Origin: Marinibacterium profundimaris
Lineage (GTDB): Bacteria; Pseudomonadota; Alphaproteobacteria; Rhodobacterales; Rhodobacteraceae
DNA: 64,000 bases
Direction of reading: 5' to 3'
NCBI RefSeq assembly: GCF_002210095.1
Contig: NZ_AQQR01000004.1
Location: forward strand, 310,001 to 374,000
How positions within the stretch are numbered: position 1 is the first letter of the stretch; each line of letters begins with the position of its first letter. Made by a program: the position numbers and the translations under genes. Below are positions 1-7,943 of this stretch, in pieces. The notes under the pieces were generated by a model. It had not been told where the DNA came from. It ran no database searches and worked only from the letters and a program-made list of their open reading frames with translations.

Positions 1-927
1 GTTGTAGTTCGACGCCCATTTCTTGCTGTCACCCTCGCTGCGGAAGGTGACCTCGCCGGCCTTGAAGGCCTCGAACGCGGGGGCGTCATCGGCGAAATAC
101 TCGATCCGGATACGGTCGAAATTGTGCCGCCCCTGGTTCACCGGCAGATCCCAGCCCCAGTAGTCCGGGTTGCGCTTGTAGACGATGCGATTGTTCACAT
201 CGACGCTTTCGATCATGTAGGGGCCGGAGCCGGGCGAGGTTTCGATCCGGCTTTCGTCCAGTCGCGCGCCGGTTTCCTCGTACCATTTCTTGGACCAGAC
301 CGGCACGCCGCCGACCTGATCGATCAGGGACCGGCGCGAGATGCCGTCGGTGAAGTAGAATTTCACCGTGTGATCGTCGATCACCTCGGCCTTTGGGATG
401 CGTTTCTTCACCGCCGCGGCATAAGACGGCAGGCCCTGTTCCAGCAGCAGGTTGTGCGAGAAGACCACGTCATGCGCGGTGACGGGCGAGCCATCGGAGA
501 AGGTCGCCTCGGGGCGCATGTGGAAGATGACCCAGGACTTGTCGGCCGGGTATTCGACGCTTTCCGCCAGCAGGCCGTAGGCTTCGCCATAGGCATCGGC
601 CGGCCCGTCGGCGAGCAGGCTTTCGTACATGCTCCAGCTCAGCGATCCGGCGCGGCCCTTGATCGTGTAGGGGTTCATCGAATCGAAGGTGCCAAGCTGC
701 GCGAAAGAGATCTCTCCGCCCTTGGGCGCGTCGGGGTTGACGTAGTCGTAATGTTCGAAATCGGCGGGGTATTTCAGGTCGCCGTAGAAGGAATAGCCGT
801 GGCTTTCGATCATCTCGACTGCGCCGGCCTCGGCCTCTTCGCCCGCAGGAGCCTCGGCCGCGTCCTGCGCCCGCGCCGCCAATGCGCCACCGATCAGCAA
901 AAGCCCCCCCAGCAGCGCGATCCGCAT
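1..927 (-). CDS. yejA: YejA-like peptide/microcin C ABC transporter substrate-binding protein (C-terminus cut off by window edge)
   Basis: A periplasmic solute-binding protein of the SBP_5 family, which feeds oligopeptides to an ABC importer. The frame starts with ATG at 927 and stays open to base 1, giving 309 residues with the C-terminus outside the window. Residues 1-21 (MRIALLGGLLLIGGALAARA) form a signal peptide, followed by an acidic Ala/Glu linker. The mature part has HGYSFYGDLKYPADF and YVNPDAPKGG, close to what I recall of YejA from the microcin C/oligopeptide importer YejABEF. The family is about 600 residues, so roughly half is visible. The permease and ATPase genes would be expected downstream, beyond the left edge. 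The family call is secure; the peptide substrate is inferred. Confidence 0.85.
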   Translation of the reverse strand, partial: MRIALLGGLLLIGGALAARAQDAAEAPAGEEAEAGAVEMIESHGYSFYGDLKYPADFEHYDYVNPDAPKGGEISFAQLGTFDSMNPYTIKGRAGSLSWSMYESLLADGPADAYGEAYGLLAESVEYPADKSWVIFHMRPEATFSDGSPVTAHDVVFSHNLLLEQGLPSYAAAVKKRIPKAEVIDDHTVKFYFTDGISRRSLIDQVGGVPVWSKKWYEETGARLDESRIETSPGSGPYMIESVDVNNRIVYKRNPDYWGWDLPVNQGRHNFDRIRIEYFADDAPAFEAFKAGEVTFRSEGDSKKWASNYN

Positions 928-1224
928 CGTCTGCGCCAGGTCCCATGATATCGCAGGCAGCGCGGTTGTGCCTCGGGCGGCGCCGAGTGCGGAACGTCGT
1001 TGGCCACGTCGTGTCATGGGGCTCATCCTCTATGGGCTCTACCGGGTCGAACCGGGATATTATGCATTTGATACTAGGCTAAAAGCCCACAGCGCCAACA
1101 TTCAAGTGAGTTTCCGTGAATGGCGACGATCTACCCCACGATCAACCAAGGGTTGTTTCGCGCGCGAAACACAACCTGCGGCAACGCACCCCTCCGGTAC
1201 CGCGACCGCCCGCATGGTCCGCGC

Positions 1225-1259
1225 GCCACTCCGCAATGCAAGGCCACTCCGCAATGCAA
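1225..1259. repeat. Two tandem copies of a 17-bp unit
   Basis: The unit GCCACTCCGCAATGCAA occurs at 1225-1241 and again, unchanged, at 1243-1259. The second copy runs straight into the terminator stem. It is intergenic, and the rest of the 409-bp gap 928-1336 shows no gene. It probably reflects a local slippage duplication. Confidence 0.8.
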
Positions 1260-1294
1260 AAAGGCCGCCGCGCCAGTTGCGCGACGGCCTTTTT
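1258..1294 (-). terminator. Rho-independent terminator after the cytochrome c gene
   Basis: The arms 1258-1273 and 1279-1294 are complementary over 16 positions with one mismatch around the loop CAGTT. The hairpin is GC-rich and flanked by AAAAA and TTTTT, so it could work on both strands. It lies 43 bp beyond the stop codon of the cytochrome c gene, which reads on the minus strand. Confidence 0.85.
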
Positions 1295-1336
1295 CGAAAC
1301 TTGGTGCCTGTCCAGCTTTCCTGGCCGTCGCCGGGA

Positions 1337-1843
1337 TCAACCGCCGATGGTCTGCAGATAGGCGACCAGGTTGGCGCGGTCGTCGATCTTGTTCAGGCCG
1401 TTGAAGCTCATGGCCGTGCCGGGCATGTAGTTCGACGGCTTGGTCAGGAATTCGTTCAGCGCCTCCGGCGTCCAGTCGCCACCGTGGCTGGCCATCGCGT
1501 CGGAATAGCCGAAGCCGTCGACGCCCCCGATCGGGCGGCCGACCACGTTGTACAACGTCGGGCCGGTGGCATTGGCGCCCTCTTCCAGCTTGTGGCAGGC
1601 TTGGCACTTCTTGAAGACGTTGGCGCCCTTGTCCGGATCGGCCGAGGCCAGCACTTCAGAGAAGGCGGGGCCTTCATCGACTTCTTCTTCGGCCGCGTCG
1701 TCGGAACCGGTTTCAACCACGTAAGCGGCTTCGCCATGTCCGCCCACATGGTAGATGCCTTCCGCGGCCCAGCCAGCCAGCATGAAGACCAGCAGGGCTC
1801 CGCAAAGCGACGCTGCAACCTTGGTGACGGTCATCGTGTCCAT
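1337..1843 (-). CDS. Membrane-anchored class I cytochrome c
   Basis: An electron carrier tethered to the periplasmic face of the inner membrane, of the cytochrome c-y/CycM type. The 168-residue protein begins [18 protein letters not shown]; its first ~30 residues form an uncleaved membrane anchor. An acidic Ala/Glu linker leads to a single cytochrome c domain with the haem site CQACH near residue 95 and the axial methionine in MPGTAMSF. The start at 1843 is preferred because upstream in-frame codons have no clear ribosome-binding site. Homologues carry electrons from the bc1 complex to terminal oxidases. A terminator follows, so it is probably transcribed alone. Confidence 0.88.
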   Translation of the reverse strand: MDTMTVTKVAASLCGALLVFMLAGWAAEGIYHVGGHGEAAYVVETGSDDAAEEEVDEGPAFSEVLASADPDKGANVFKKCQACHKLEEGANATGPTLYNVVGRPIGGVDGFGYSDAMASHGGDWTPEALNEFLTKPSNYMPGTAMSFNGLNKIDDRANLVAYLQTIGG

Positions 1844-1956
1844 GGATCGCCTGTCCTTGTTGATAGGTGTCGGAGGAGTGTCTAAGGCTTCCCCCTCCGT
1901 CGTGCAAGGTATAGACACCGCGACCAAACGACCAAACCGCCAGATCGGACACAGAC

Positions 1957-2784
1957 ATGACCCGTCGCATCGCCTTCCAGGGAGAACCCGGCGCCTACAG
2001 CCATGCCGCCTGCCGCGAAGCGCGGCCCGGATTCGAGGCGCTGCCCTGCCGGTCCTTCGAGGACGTGATCGCGGCCGTGCGCTCGGGCGAGGCCGAACAG
2101 GCCATGCTTCCGGTCGAGAATTCGACCTATGGCCGGGTCGCCGACATCCACCGGATGCTGCCGGAATCGGGGCTGCATATCGTCGACGAGGCCTTCGTGC
2201 GGGTGCATATCTCGCTGATGGCCCTGCCCGGCGTCCAGATCGAAGAGATCGATACGGTGCATGCCCACCTGGTGCTGATCCCGCAATGCGCCGCGTTCCT
2301 GGCGCGGCACGGGATCACGGGCGAGGCCGCCGCCGACAGCGCGGGCGCCGCCGCCGATCTGGCGCGCAGCGGGCAGCGCAACATCGGCGCGCTGGCTTCC
2401 GACCTCGCGGCCGAGATCTACGGGCTGGATATCCTGGCCCGCCACATCGAGGATCACGCGCACAACACCACGCGGTTCCTCATCATGACGCGCGAGCCCG
2501 ACAAGACCCGCCGCAGCGAGAAGATGATCACCACCTTCGTCTTCCAGGTGCGCAACATTCCCGCCGCGCTCTACAAGGCGATGGGCGGGTTCGCGACCAA
2601 CGGCGTGAACATGACCAAGCTGGAAAGCTACATGGTCAACGGGTCCTTCACGGCCACGCAGTTCTACGCGGATATCGAGGGCCACCCCGACGATCCCAAC
2701 GTCGCGCTGGCGCTGGACGAGCTGGGCTACTTCACCACCGACCTGCGGATCCTCGGCACCTATCCTGCCGATCCCCGCCGGTAA
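1957..2784 (+). CDS. pheA: Prephenate dehydratase
   Basis: Converts prephenate to phenylpyruvate in phenylalanine biosynthesis, in the cytoplasm. The 275 residues contain a PDT catalytic domain (about 1-180, opening [15 protein letters not shown], with NSTYGRV and the TTRF motif near residue 171) followed by a C-terminal ACT domain (about 195-270) in which phenylalanine binds allosterically. There is no chorismate mutase domain, so this is the monofunctional form rather than the enterobacterial fusion. It is divergent from the cytochrome c gene with about 110 bp between starts. The 300 bp after it contain no gene. Confidence 0.95.
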   Translation: MTRRIAFQGEPGAYSHAACREARPGFEALPCRSFEDVIAAVRSGEAEQAMLPVENSTYGRVADIHRMLPESGLHIVDEAFVRVHISLMALPGVQIEEIDTVHAHLVLIPQCAAFLARHGITGEAAADSAGAAADLARSGQRNIGALASDLAAEIYGLDILARHIEDHAHNTTRFLIMTREPDKTRRSEKMITTFVFQVRNIPAALYKAMGGFATNGVNMTKLESYMVNGSFTATQFYADIEGHPDDPNVALALDELGYFTTDLRILGTYPADPRR

Positions 2785-3084
2785 GACGGTCACACCGGGA
2801 CGCCTGCGGACCGCATTTTTTCGCAGGCCCCGGCCTTGCCCGGTCGCATGGCTGTCCCGCCGCTGGCCCCGCCCGGGTCCGGGCCGGAAACGCCGCCCTG
2901 CGCGGCGCCCGGCAACGACCCTGGCCGCCTGCCCACGCCTTACGCATCCGCGCCCCCGTCCCCTGCGCAACCGGTCCCGCGCCCGCCCTGCGGCAAACGC
3001 AGGGAACACCCCCGCGCGAAACCGAGTTAACCTTTCAAGAGGTCGCCCGCATCCGGTCGCGGCCCGGTGTTCTAGGACGTGACC

Positions 3085-3693
3085 ATGAGAGACCCCATCA
3101 ACCCCGACAAGGTTGCAACGCCGGACGGCATGTCCGCCGTGATCGACGAGATCAACGAGGCGGTCGAGGACGGCGAAACCAATGTCGGCGACCTGCTGGA
3201 CGCGATGGGGCGGACCTCCTTCGTGCCGGTGCTGATGGTTCCGGCCCTGGCGATCGTGTCGCCGCTGTCGGGGGTGCCGGGGTTTTCAAGCGCCGCCGGC
3301 ATCCTGATCGCCGTCATCAGCACGCAGCTTCTGATCGGCCGGCGCGGCAAGCTCTGGCTGCCGGGCGTCCTGCGCCGGCGCCGGGTGCCGTCGCGCTGGG
3401 TCGAGAAGGTCGCCGACAGTTTGCATGACCCGGCCCGCTGGCTGGACACTCACACGCGCCCGCGCCTGTCCTTCCTGGCCGCCGCGCCGTTCAACCGGGT
3501 GATCTATGCGGCCTGCATCTTCTGCGGCCTCTCCATGCCCTTCATGGAGCTGCTGCCCTTCACCTCGTCCATCATGGCGCTGGCGGTGCTGCTGATGTCG
3601 CTGACGCTGCTGGTGCGCGACGGGCTCTTCGCGCTGGCCGGCTACCTGGTGATCAGCCTGCTGCTTCTGACGGCGATCATGCTGATCATCTGA
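3085..3693 (+). CDS. ExoD-family membrane protein
   Basis: A 202-residue protein of the ExoD family, named for a Rhizobium exopolysaccharide locus; the biochemical role is unknown. A hydrophilic N-terminus of about 45 residues precedes the family signature SFVPVLMVPALAIVSPLSG, a basic loop (RRRRVPSRW) and three or four hydrophobic helices towards the C-terminus. The ATG at 3085 is chosen because AGGA lies 7 nt upstream; an in-frame GTG two codons earlier is less likely. It stands alone. The only thing the sequence supports firmly is the family and inner-membrane location. Confidence 0.8.
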   Translation: MRDPINPDKVATPDGMSAVIDEINEAVEDGETNVGDLLDAMGRTSFVPVLMVPALAIVSPLSGVPGFSSAAGILIAVISTQLLIGRRGKLWLPGVLRRRRVPSRWVEKVADSLHDPARWLDTHTRPRLSFLAAAPFNRVIYAACIFCGLSMPFMELLPFTSSIMALAVLLMSLTLLVRDGLFALAGYLVISLLLLTAIMLII

Positions 3694-3791
3694 CGGGGCA
3701 TTGGTGCGGGCCCGCGCGGTCCGGACCCGGGCATGTCACACTATATATACTGTGATGTAGCAGAGGCTGCCGCCCGGCCGGACTGCCAGGC

Positions 3792-4262
3792 TCAGGCCGT
3801 CTTTGCCTGGTGCCGCTCTTCCAGAGTCTTCGCGTATTCCGCCACGCGCAGCTTGAAGCGCTTGTTCAGCGTCTTCTTTCCCAGCTTCATCGACTGCACC
3901 AGCAGCCGGGCCGACAGCGTCTTCGGCTTCAGCTCCACCGAAATCGCCATGCGGGTGCGGGTGGGCGAGCGTTCCTTCAGCTCCATCGTCATCTCGCCGA
4001 TCAGCCCCTGGCTGTCCGAGGCGAAATGGATGCTTTCGGGCCGGTCGAAGGCCGCCACGACGACGTCGATATCCCGTGTCTTGCCGCGCAGGTCGAACAC
4101 CGCGTGCCAGGAACAACCGACGCCCGGTTCCGCGCGGGTGTCGGTGCGCTGCACCTGGATCCCGCGGCGAAAGGCCTGACGCTGGTGGGAGTCGAAATCC
4201 GCGAGCATATCGAAGACATGCTCGATCGGGGCTTCGACATCTTCCTTGCTCGAGAATTTCAT
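3792..4262 (-). CDS. SRPBCC (START-like) family protein
   Basis: A 156-residue cytoplasmic protein of the SRPBCC ligand-binding fold. It starts MKFSSKEDVEAPIEHVFDML, the usual first strand and helix of this fold (a polyketide-cyclase-like coenzyme Q-binding family in many alphaproteobacteria). The last third is basic. The ATG at 4262 avoids overlap with nudC, whose stop lies 35 bp upstream, so the two are probably co-transcribed. Ligand and function cannot be told from sequence. Confidence 0.75.
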   Translation of the reverse strand: MKFSSKEDVEAPIEHVFDMLADFDSHQRQAFRRGIQVQRTDTRAEPGVGCSWHAVFDLRGKTRDIDVVVAAFDRPESIHFASDSQGLIGEMTMELKERSPTRTRMAISVELKPKTLSARLLVQSMKLGKKTLNKRFKLRVAEYAKTLEERHQAKTA

Positions 4263-4296
4263 CTGCGCCTGCTCGTGTTTTGCGGAAAGTGTCTGG

Positions 4297-5277
4297 TCAT
4301 TCCAGGGTATCTGCAAGCCAGTTCTGCAAAAGGAAATGGGCAATCGCCCCTTTTCGCGCGGGTTTGATGAAGGGATGGGTCCCGGCGAAGGCGTCCATCA
4401 TGTCCGACCGCGTGACCCAGAGCGCATCTTCAATCTCGACCGGGTCGACGGTGATCTCGCGCGTTTCGGCCCGGCCCCAGCAGCCGAACATCAAAGAGGC
4501 CGGGAAGGGCCAGGGCTGCGACGCGAGATACCCGACCTCGCCCACCTTCACGCCGGATTCCTCCCAGACCTCGCGGCGCACGGCGGCCTCCAGCGTCTCG
4601 CCCGGTTCGATGAAGCCGGCAAGCAGCGAATACATCCCCTCGGGCCAGCCCGGTGAGCGGCCCATCAGGACGGAATTGCCGTGGGTGATCAGCATGATGA
4701 CCACGGGGTCCGTGCGCGGGAAGTGATGCGCGCCGCAGGCCGGGCAGGTGCGCTGCCAGCCGCCCTGGGTGATCTCGGACCGGGCGCCGCAGCGGGCGCA
4801 GAACGGGTGGATCCCGTGCCAGCCGATCAGCGCCTTGGCGGCGGCGACCAGCTCGGCATGGCGCGGGTTCAGGCGGGTCATCAGCTGGCGCAGCTCGGCA
4901 AAGACGTGATCCTCGGGGAAGCCCGGGTAGCGTTGCAGGGAGGTGTCGACAAAATGGTCGAGCGCGCTTTCGTCGATATCGCCGGGCGTCCAGTCCGACA
5001 GGTCGGTGGCGAACAAGGGGCCGGTGTCGTCGATGCCCAGCAGGATGGGCCCGCCGATCAGGCTGTCATGCCCGGCCGAGATCACCGGGTGCTGCGTCGT
5101 GACGAAGGCCAGCCTGTCGCCATCGGGGCCGCAGACCATGGGCTTGCCGCGCCACATCAGGATCGAGGCGGCATCGGGATGGGCCCGCGCCTCGGCCAGG
5201 GCGGCGGGGTTGCCCCGCAGATGCGCCGCCCGGTCCAGCCGGGATCCGCCGAATGTCACCTGTTCCGCCCGTTTCAT
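4297..5277 (-). CDS. nudC: NAD(+)/NADH pyrophosphatase (RNA NAD-decapping) NudC
   Basis: Hydrolyses NADH to NMNH and AMP; the E. coli homologue also removes NAD caps from RNA. The 326-residue protein has an N-terminal domain, a zinc ribbon (CARCG then CPACG, about residues 160-183) and a complete Nudix box reading GFIEPGETLEAAVRREVWEE, followed by the family-typical SQPWPFPASLM that sets NADH pyrophosphatases apart from other Nudix enzymes. Start chosen at MKRAEQ (5277); the open frame continues upstream but without family similarity. Co-directional with the SRPBCC gene. Confidence 0.93.
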   Translation of the reverse strand: MKRAEQVTFGGSRLDRAAHLRGNPAALAEARAHPDAASILMWRGKPMVCGPDGDRLAFVTTQHPVISAGHDSLIGGPILLGIDDTGPLFATDLSDWTPGDIDESALDHFVDTSLQRYPGFPEDHVFAELRQLMTRLNPRHAELVAAAKALIGWHGIHPFCARCGARSEITQGGWQRTCPACGAHHFPRTDPVVIMLITHGNSVLMGRSPGWPEGMYSLLAGFIEPGETLEAAVRREVWEESGVKVGEVGYLASQPWPFPASLMFGCWGRAETREITVDPVEIEDALWVTRSDMMDAFAGTHPFIKPARKGAIAHFLLQNWLADTLE

Positions 5278-5561
5278 GCCCGCTCTCCGCCCGTGTCTTC
5301 CGGTCTGTCGCCCGCCTGCTGCCCGCTTTTCAGGCACCCGGGTCAGGGCCCTGGGTCCGCCTGCGCCGGTGCGCTGTCGATGGCACTTCTGCCGGGACAT
5401 TTCAATCGCCGAGACCCGTGGCGGCCGGATCCGCGGCGTGATCGCTGCGGTCGGCCTTGCCTGCGCCCTCCCGTCGCTTGACAGGGCGCGGCCATCGGGC
5501 TGTAGTTGACGCCGGGGCAGGGAAAGCACATCCTCGCAAGCCCCCGAAAGGCATAGGTTTC

Positions 5562-7463
5562 ATGGCCCGGCCAGACGCTCTGGACCCCACCGCCCCGGCC
5601 GACACGCGCCCGGACCGGGAAGCCGGCAGCGTCGGGCTGCGGATCCTGGCGACGACCGATCTGCACATGCATCTGTGCGCGCACAACTACTATACCGACA
5701 GCCCCGACCCGGCGAGCGGCCTGACCCGCACCGCCAGCCTGATCCGCGCCGCCCGGGCCGAGGCGGAGGCCCAGGGCCGCGCGGTGCTTCTGCTGGATAA
5801 CGGCGACAGCCTGCAGGGCACGCCGCTGGGCGATGTCTGGGTCGCCGAGCACGGCGGATCCGCCGGCGCGGTGCACCCGTTGATGCAGGCCTTCGCAGCG
5901 CTTGGCTACGATGCGATCGGGCTGGGCAACCACGATTTCGATTTCGGCCCCGAGATGCTGATGCGGATCCTGCGCGACGCGCCCTGCCCCGTGATCTCGA
6001 CCAACCTGCGGGGCGAGACGGGGCCGATCCGCCGGGACCTGCGGCTGGAGGTCGCGGTGCCCGGCGAAGAGGCGATCCGCGTCGGGCTGCTCAGCGTGCT
6101 GCCGCCGCAGACGGCGCTGTGGAACGCCCATCACGTGGCCAACCGGTTCGAGATCGACGACATGGTCGAGGCCGTGCGCGAGGGTGCGGCGCGGCTGAAG
6201 GCCGGGGGCTGCGACCTGGTGATCGTGCTGGCCCATACCGGGCTGGGTGCCGAGGATCCCGGCGCCGGGGCCGAGAACGCGGCGATCCCGATCGCCGGAC
6301 TGGCGCAGGTCGACGCGGTCGTGGCGGGCCACACCCATCAGCAGCTGCCCGGGCCCGCGCACCAGGGCCTTGACGCGGTCAACGCCGGGCGCGGCACGAT
6401 CCATGGCCGGCCGGTGGTGATGCCGGGCTCGGCCGGATCGCACCTGGGGGTGATGGATCTTCGGCTGCGGCGGGGGGCCGGCGGCTGGCAGCTGGACGGC
6501 GCAACGGTGGCGCTGCGGGGGATCAACGGCGCCGACCCGGCAGAGACCGATGCGCCGACGCCCGAGGACCCGTCGCTCACCCGCCTGCTGGGTCCGGTGC
6601 ACGAGGCCACGCGCAGCGCGCTGGACCAGCCCGTCGGCCGTGTGCCGCGACGGTTGCACAGCTACTTCAGCCTCTTCGGTCCGGATCACGGCCTGGCGCT
6701 TGTCGCCGATGCCCAGGCCGCGGCGGTGCGTCCGGCGGTGGACGCGGCCGGGCTTGACTCGGTGCCGCTGTTGTCGGCCGTGGCGCCCTGCAAGTTCGGC
6801 GCCCGCGCCGGGGCGGCCGCCTTCACCGATGTGCCCGGCGGGCCCGCCACCCTGCGGCACGTGTCGGACCTGCATGTCTACCGCAACGAGCTGCGCGTCG
6901 TGCGGCTGAGCGGCGCGCAGGTGCTGGACTGGCTGGAGATGTCGGCGAGCCTGCTGTCGCAGATCGCGCCCGGGGCGGCCGATCAGCCGCTGATCCCGCA
7001 GGATATCGCGGGCTACAACTTCGACGTGATCCACGGGCTGGACTACGTCATCGACCCCACGCGTCCGGCCCGCTACGCGCCCGACGGTCGTCTGCGGGAT
7101 GCGGGCGCGCGGCGCGTCACAGGGGCCTGGCTGGACGGCGCAGAGCTGCATCCCGGGGCCGACCTGCTGGTGGTGGCCAACAGTTACCGCGTCGGCGGCG
7201 GCGGCAATTTCGCGGCCCTGCGCGGCGCGGACCAGGTGCCCGTCGCCCCGACCGAGCTGCGCGAGGCGGTGGCCGATCACATCCGCACCGATCCCGCGCC
7301 AGGCTTTGCCCCGCCCTGGCGGCTGACCGCCCCGCCGGGCACCCGGGCGCTGGCTCGTACCGGCCCCGCCGCGCGCGCCCTGCTGGACGAAATCGCCCCG
7401 CTGGCGCCGGAAGACCTGGGACTGGAGCCCGACGGGTTCCTGCAGCTGCGCCTGCGGTTCTGA
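5562..7463 (+). CDS. 5'-nucleotidase / 2',3'-cyclic-nucleotide phosphodiesterase family enzyme
   Basis: A metallophosphoesterase of the UshA/CpdB family, 633 residues. The N-terminal calcineurin-like domain carries ATTDLHMHL (residues 30-38), NGDSLQGT, GLGNHDFDFG and GHTHQQLPGP, which together supply the two-metal site. The C-terminal domain (about 380-620) has the 5'-nucleotidase substrate-binding fold, including the ending VVANSYRVGGGG. Canonical CpdB is periplasmic, but no signal peptide is visible from the ATG at 5562 or in the 35 codons upstream, so either it is cytoplasmic or export is unusual. Specificity between CpdB and UshA types is not resolved. Confidence 0.88.
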   Translation: MARPDALDPTAPADTRPDREAGSVGLRILATTDLHMHLCAHNYYTDSPDPASGLTRTASLIRAARAEAEAQGRAVLLLDNGDSLQGTPLGDVWVAEHGGSAGAVHPLMQAFAALGYDAIGLGNHDFDFGPEMLMRILRDAPCPVISTNLRGETGPIRRDLRLEVAVPGEEAIRVGLLSVLPPQTALWNAHHVANRFEIDDMVEAVREGAARLKAGGCDLVIVLAHTGLGAEDPGAGAENAAIPIAGLAQVDAVVAGHTHQQLPGPAHQGLDAVNAGRGTIHGRPVVMPGSAGSHLGVMDLRLRRGAGGWQLDGATVALRGINGADPAETDAPTPEDPSLTRLLGPVHEATRSALDQPVGRVPRRLHSYFSLFGPDHGLALVADAQAAAVRPAVDAAGLDSVPLLSAVAPCKFGARAGAAAFTDVPGGPATLRHVSDLHVYRNELRVVRLSGAQVLDWLEMSASLLSQIAPGAADQPLIPQDIAGYNFDVIHGLDYVIDPTRPARYAPDGRLRDAGARRVTGAWLDGAELHPGADLLVVANSYRVGGGGNFAALRGADQVPVAPTELREAVADHIRTDPAPGFAPPWRLTAPPGTRALARTGPAARALLDEIAPLAPEDLGLEPDGFLQLRLRF

Positions 7464-7522
7464 TCGCCCGGCCAGCGCCCGTCGCCCGCAGGGCCGATCT
7501 GCTCCCGCGGCCAACGCAACGG

Positions 7523-7551
7523 TTGCATTCCGCCGCCGGGATCCCTAGATA
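7523..7551 (+). promoter_or_regulatory. Sigma-70-type promoter of ffs
   Basis: TTGCAT (7523-7528), a 17-bp spacer and TAGATA (7546-7551). The first base of the mature SRP RNA helix (7559) lies 8 nt after the -10 box, where transcription would be expected to begin. Confidence 0.75.
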
Positions 7552-7558
7552 ACCCATC

Positions 7559-7652
7559 GAGAGGTTGGCGCGGGCGAGCGCCTCGCCAACCCGGTCAGGT
7601 CCGGAAGGAAGCAGCCGTAACGAGCCCCGCTTGGGTCGTTGTCCAGCCTCTC
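7559..7652 (+). ncRNA. ffs: Signal recognition particle RNA (4.5S-type, small SRP RNA)
   Basis: The RNA scaffold of the signal recognition particle, which binds Ffh and targets membrane and secreted proteins to the translocon. The near-universal apical region is present: GGTCAGGTCCGGAAGGAAGC followed by AGCCGTAACGAG. The ends GAGAGGTTGG (7559-7568) and CCAGCCTCTC (7643-7652) pair to close the rod, giving about 94 nt. A well-placed promoter precedes it. Location beside dnaX is the usual alphaproteobacterial arrangement, although here an oppositely oriented ankyrin gene lies between them. Confidence 0.95.
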
Positions 7653-7863
7653 ACCTTTCCCCCCGCTTGGCATGCCCGATCATCGCTTTGATATCGGGGC
7701 ATCTGCCGGGGGGCCTTTGCCGAATACTGCCGCCGCCGCCAGCGCGATGTCCCACGCGTGGGACACGGGTCGCCCTGCTTGAAATCAACGGGTTACAGCG
7801 GCGCATTTACCATTGGTTCACGATTTCGCCCATGCAAAAGGCCCCGCCTTCGCCACCCCGCGC

Positions 7864-7922
7864 CGCGGCCAGCGCGCGTCTCGCGGGGTGGGTGGGCGGG
7901 AGCGGGACGCGCGCTGGTCGCG
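7864..7922 (+). other. G-quadruplex-loop hairpin element, copy 1
   Basis: Arms 7869-7880 (CCAGCGCGCGTC) and 7906-7917 (GACGCGCGCTGG) pair perfectly, and pairing continues outward to 7864/7922 with one G-U. They enclose a 25-nt loop (7881-7905) made of a CGC/GCG closing pair set around GGGGTGGGTGGGCGGGA, four G-tracts with one-base linkers. The same loop (24/25 bases) recurs at 44612-44636 with a different stem. It lies in the convergent gap between ffs and the ankyrin gene. The rest of that gap shows no gene. Confidence 0.7.
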
Positions 7923-7943
7923 CCCCGCCACGGGCGCCTCCGG

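Noticed and set aside
124-948. Long open frame on the plus strand opposite the solute-binding protein gene
   Set aside because: It is antisense to a clear YejA-like protein with signal peptide; the Arg/Gly/Val-rich translation is a GC-bias artefact.
5343-7514. 723-residue minus-strand frame opposite the 5'-nucleotidase gene
   Set aside because: Composition (Arg, Gly, Gln, His rich) has no domain; the plus strand encodes an intact metallophosphoesterase.
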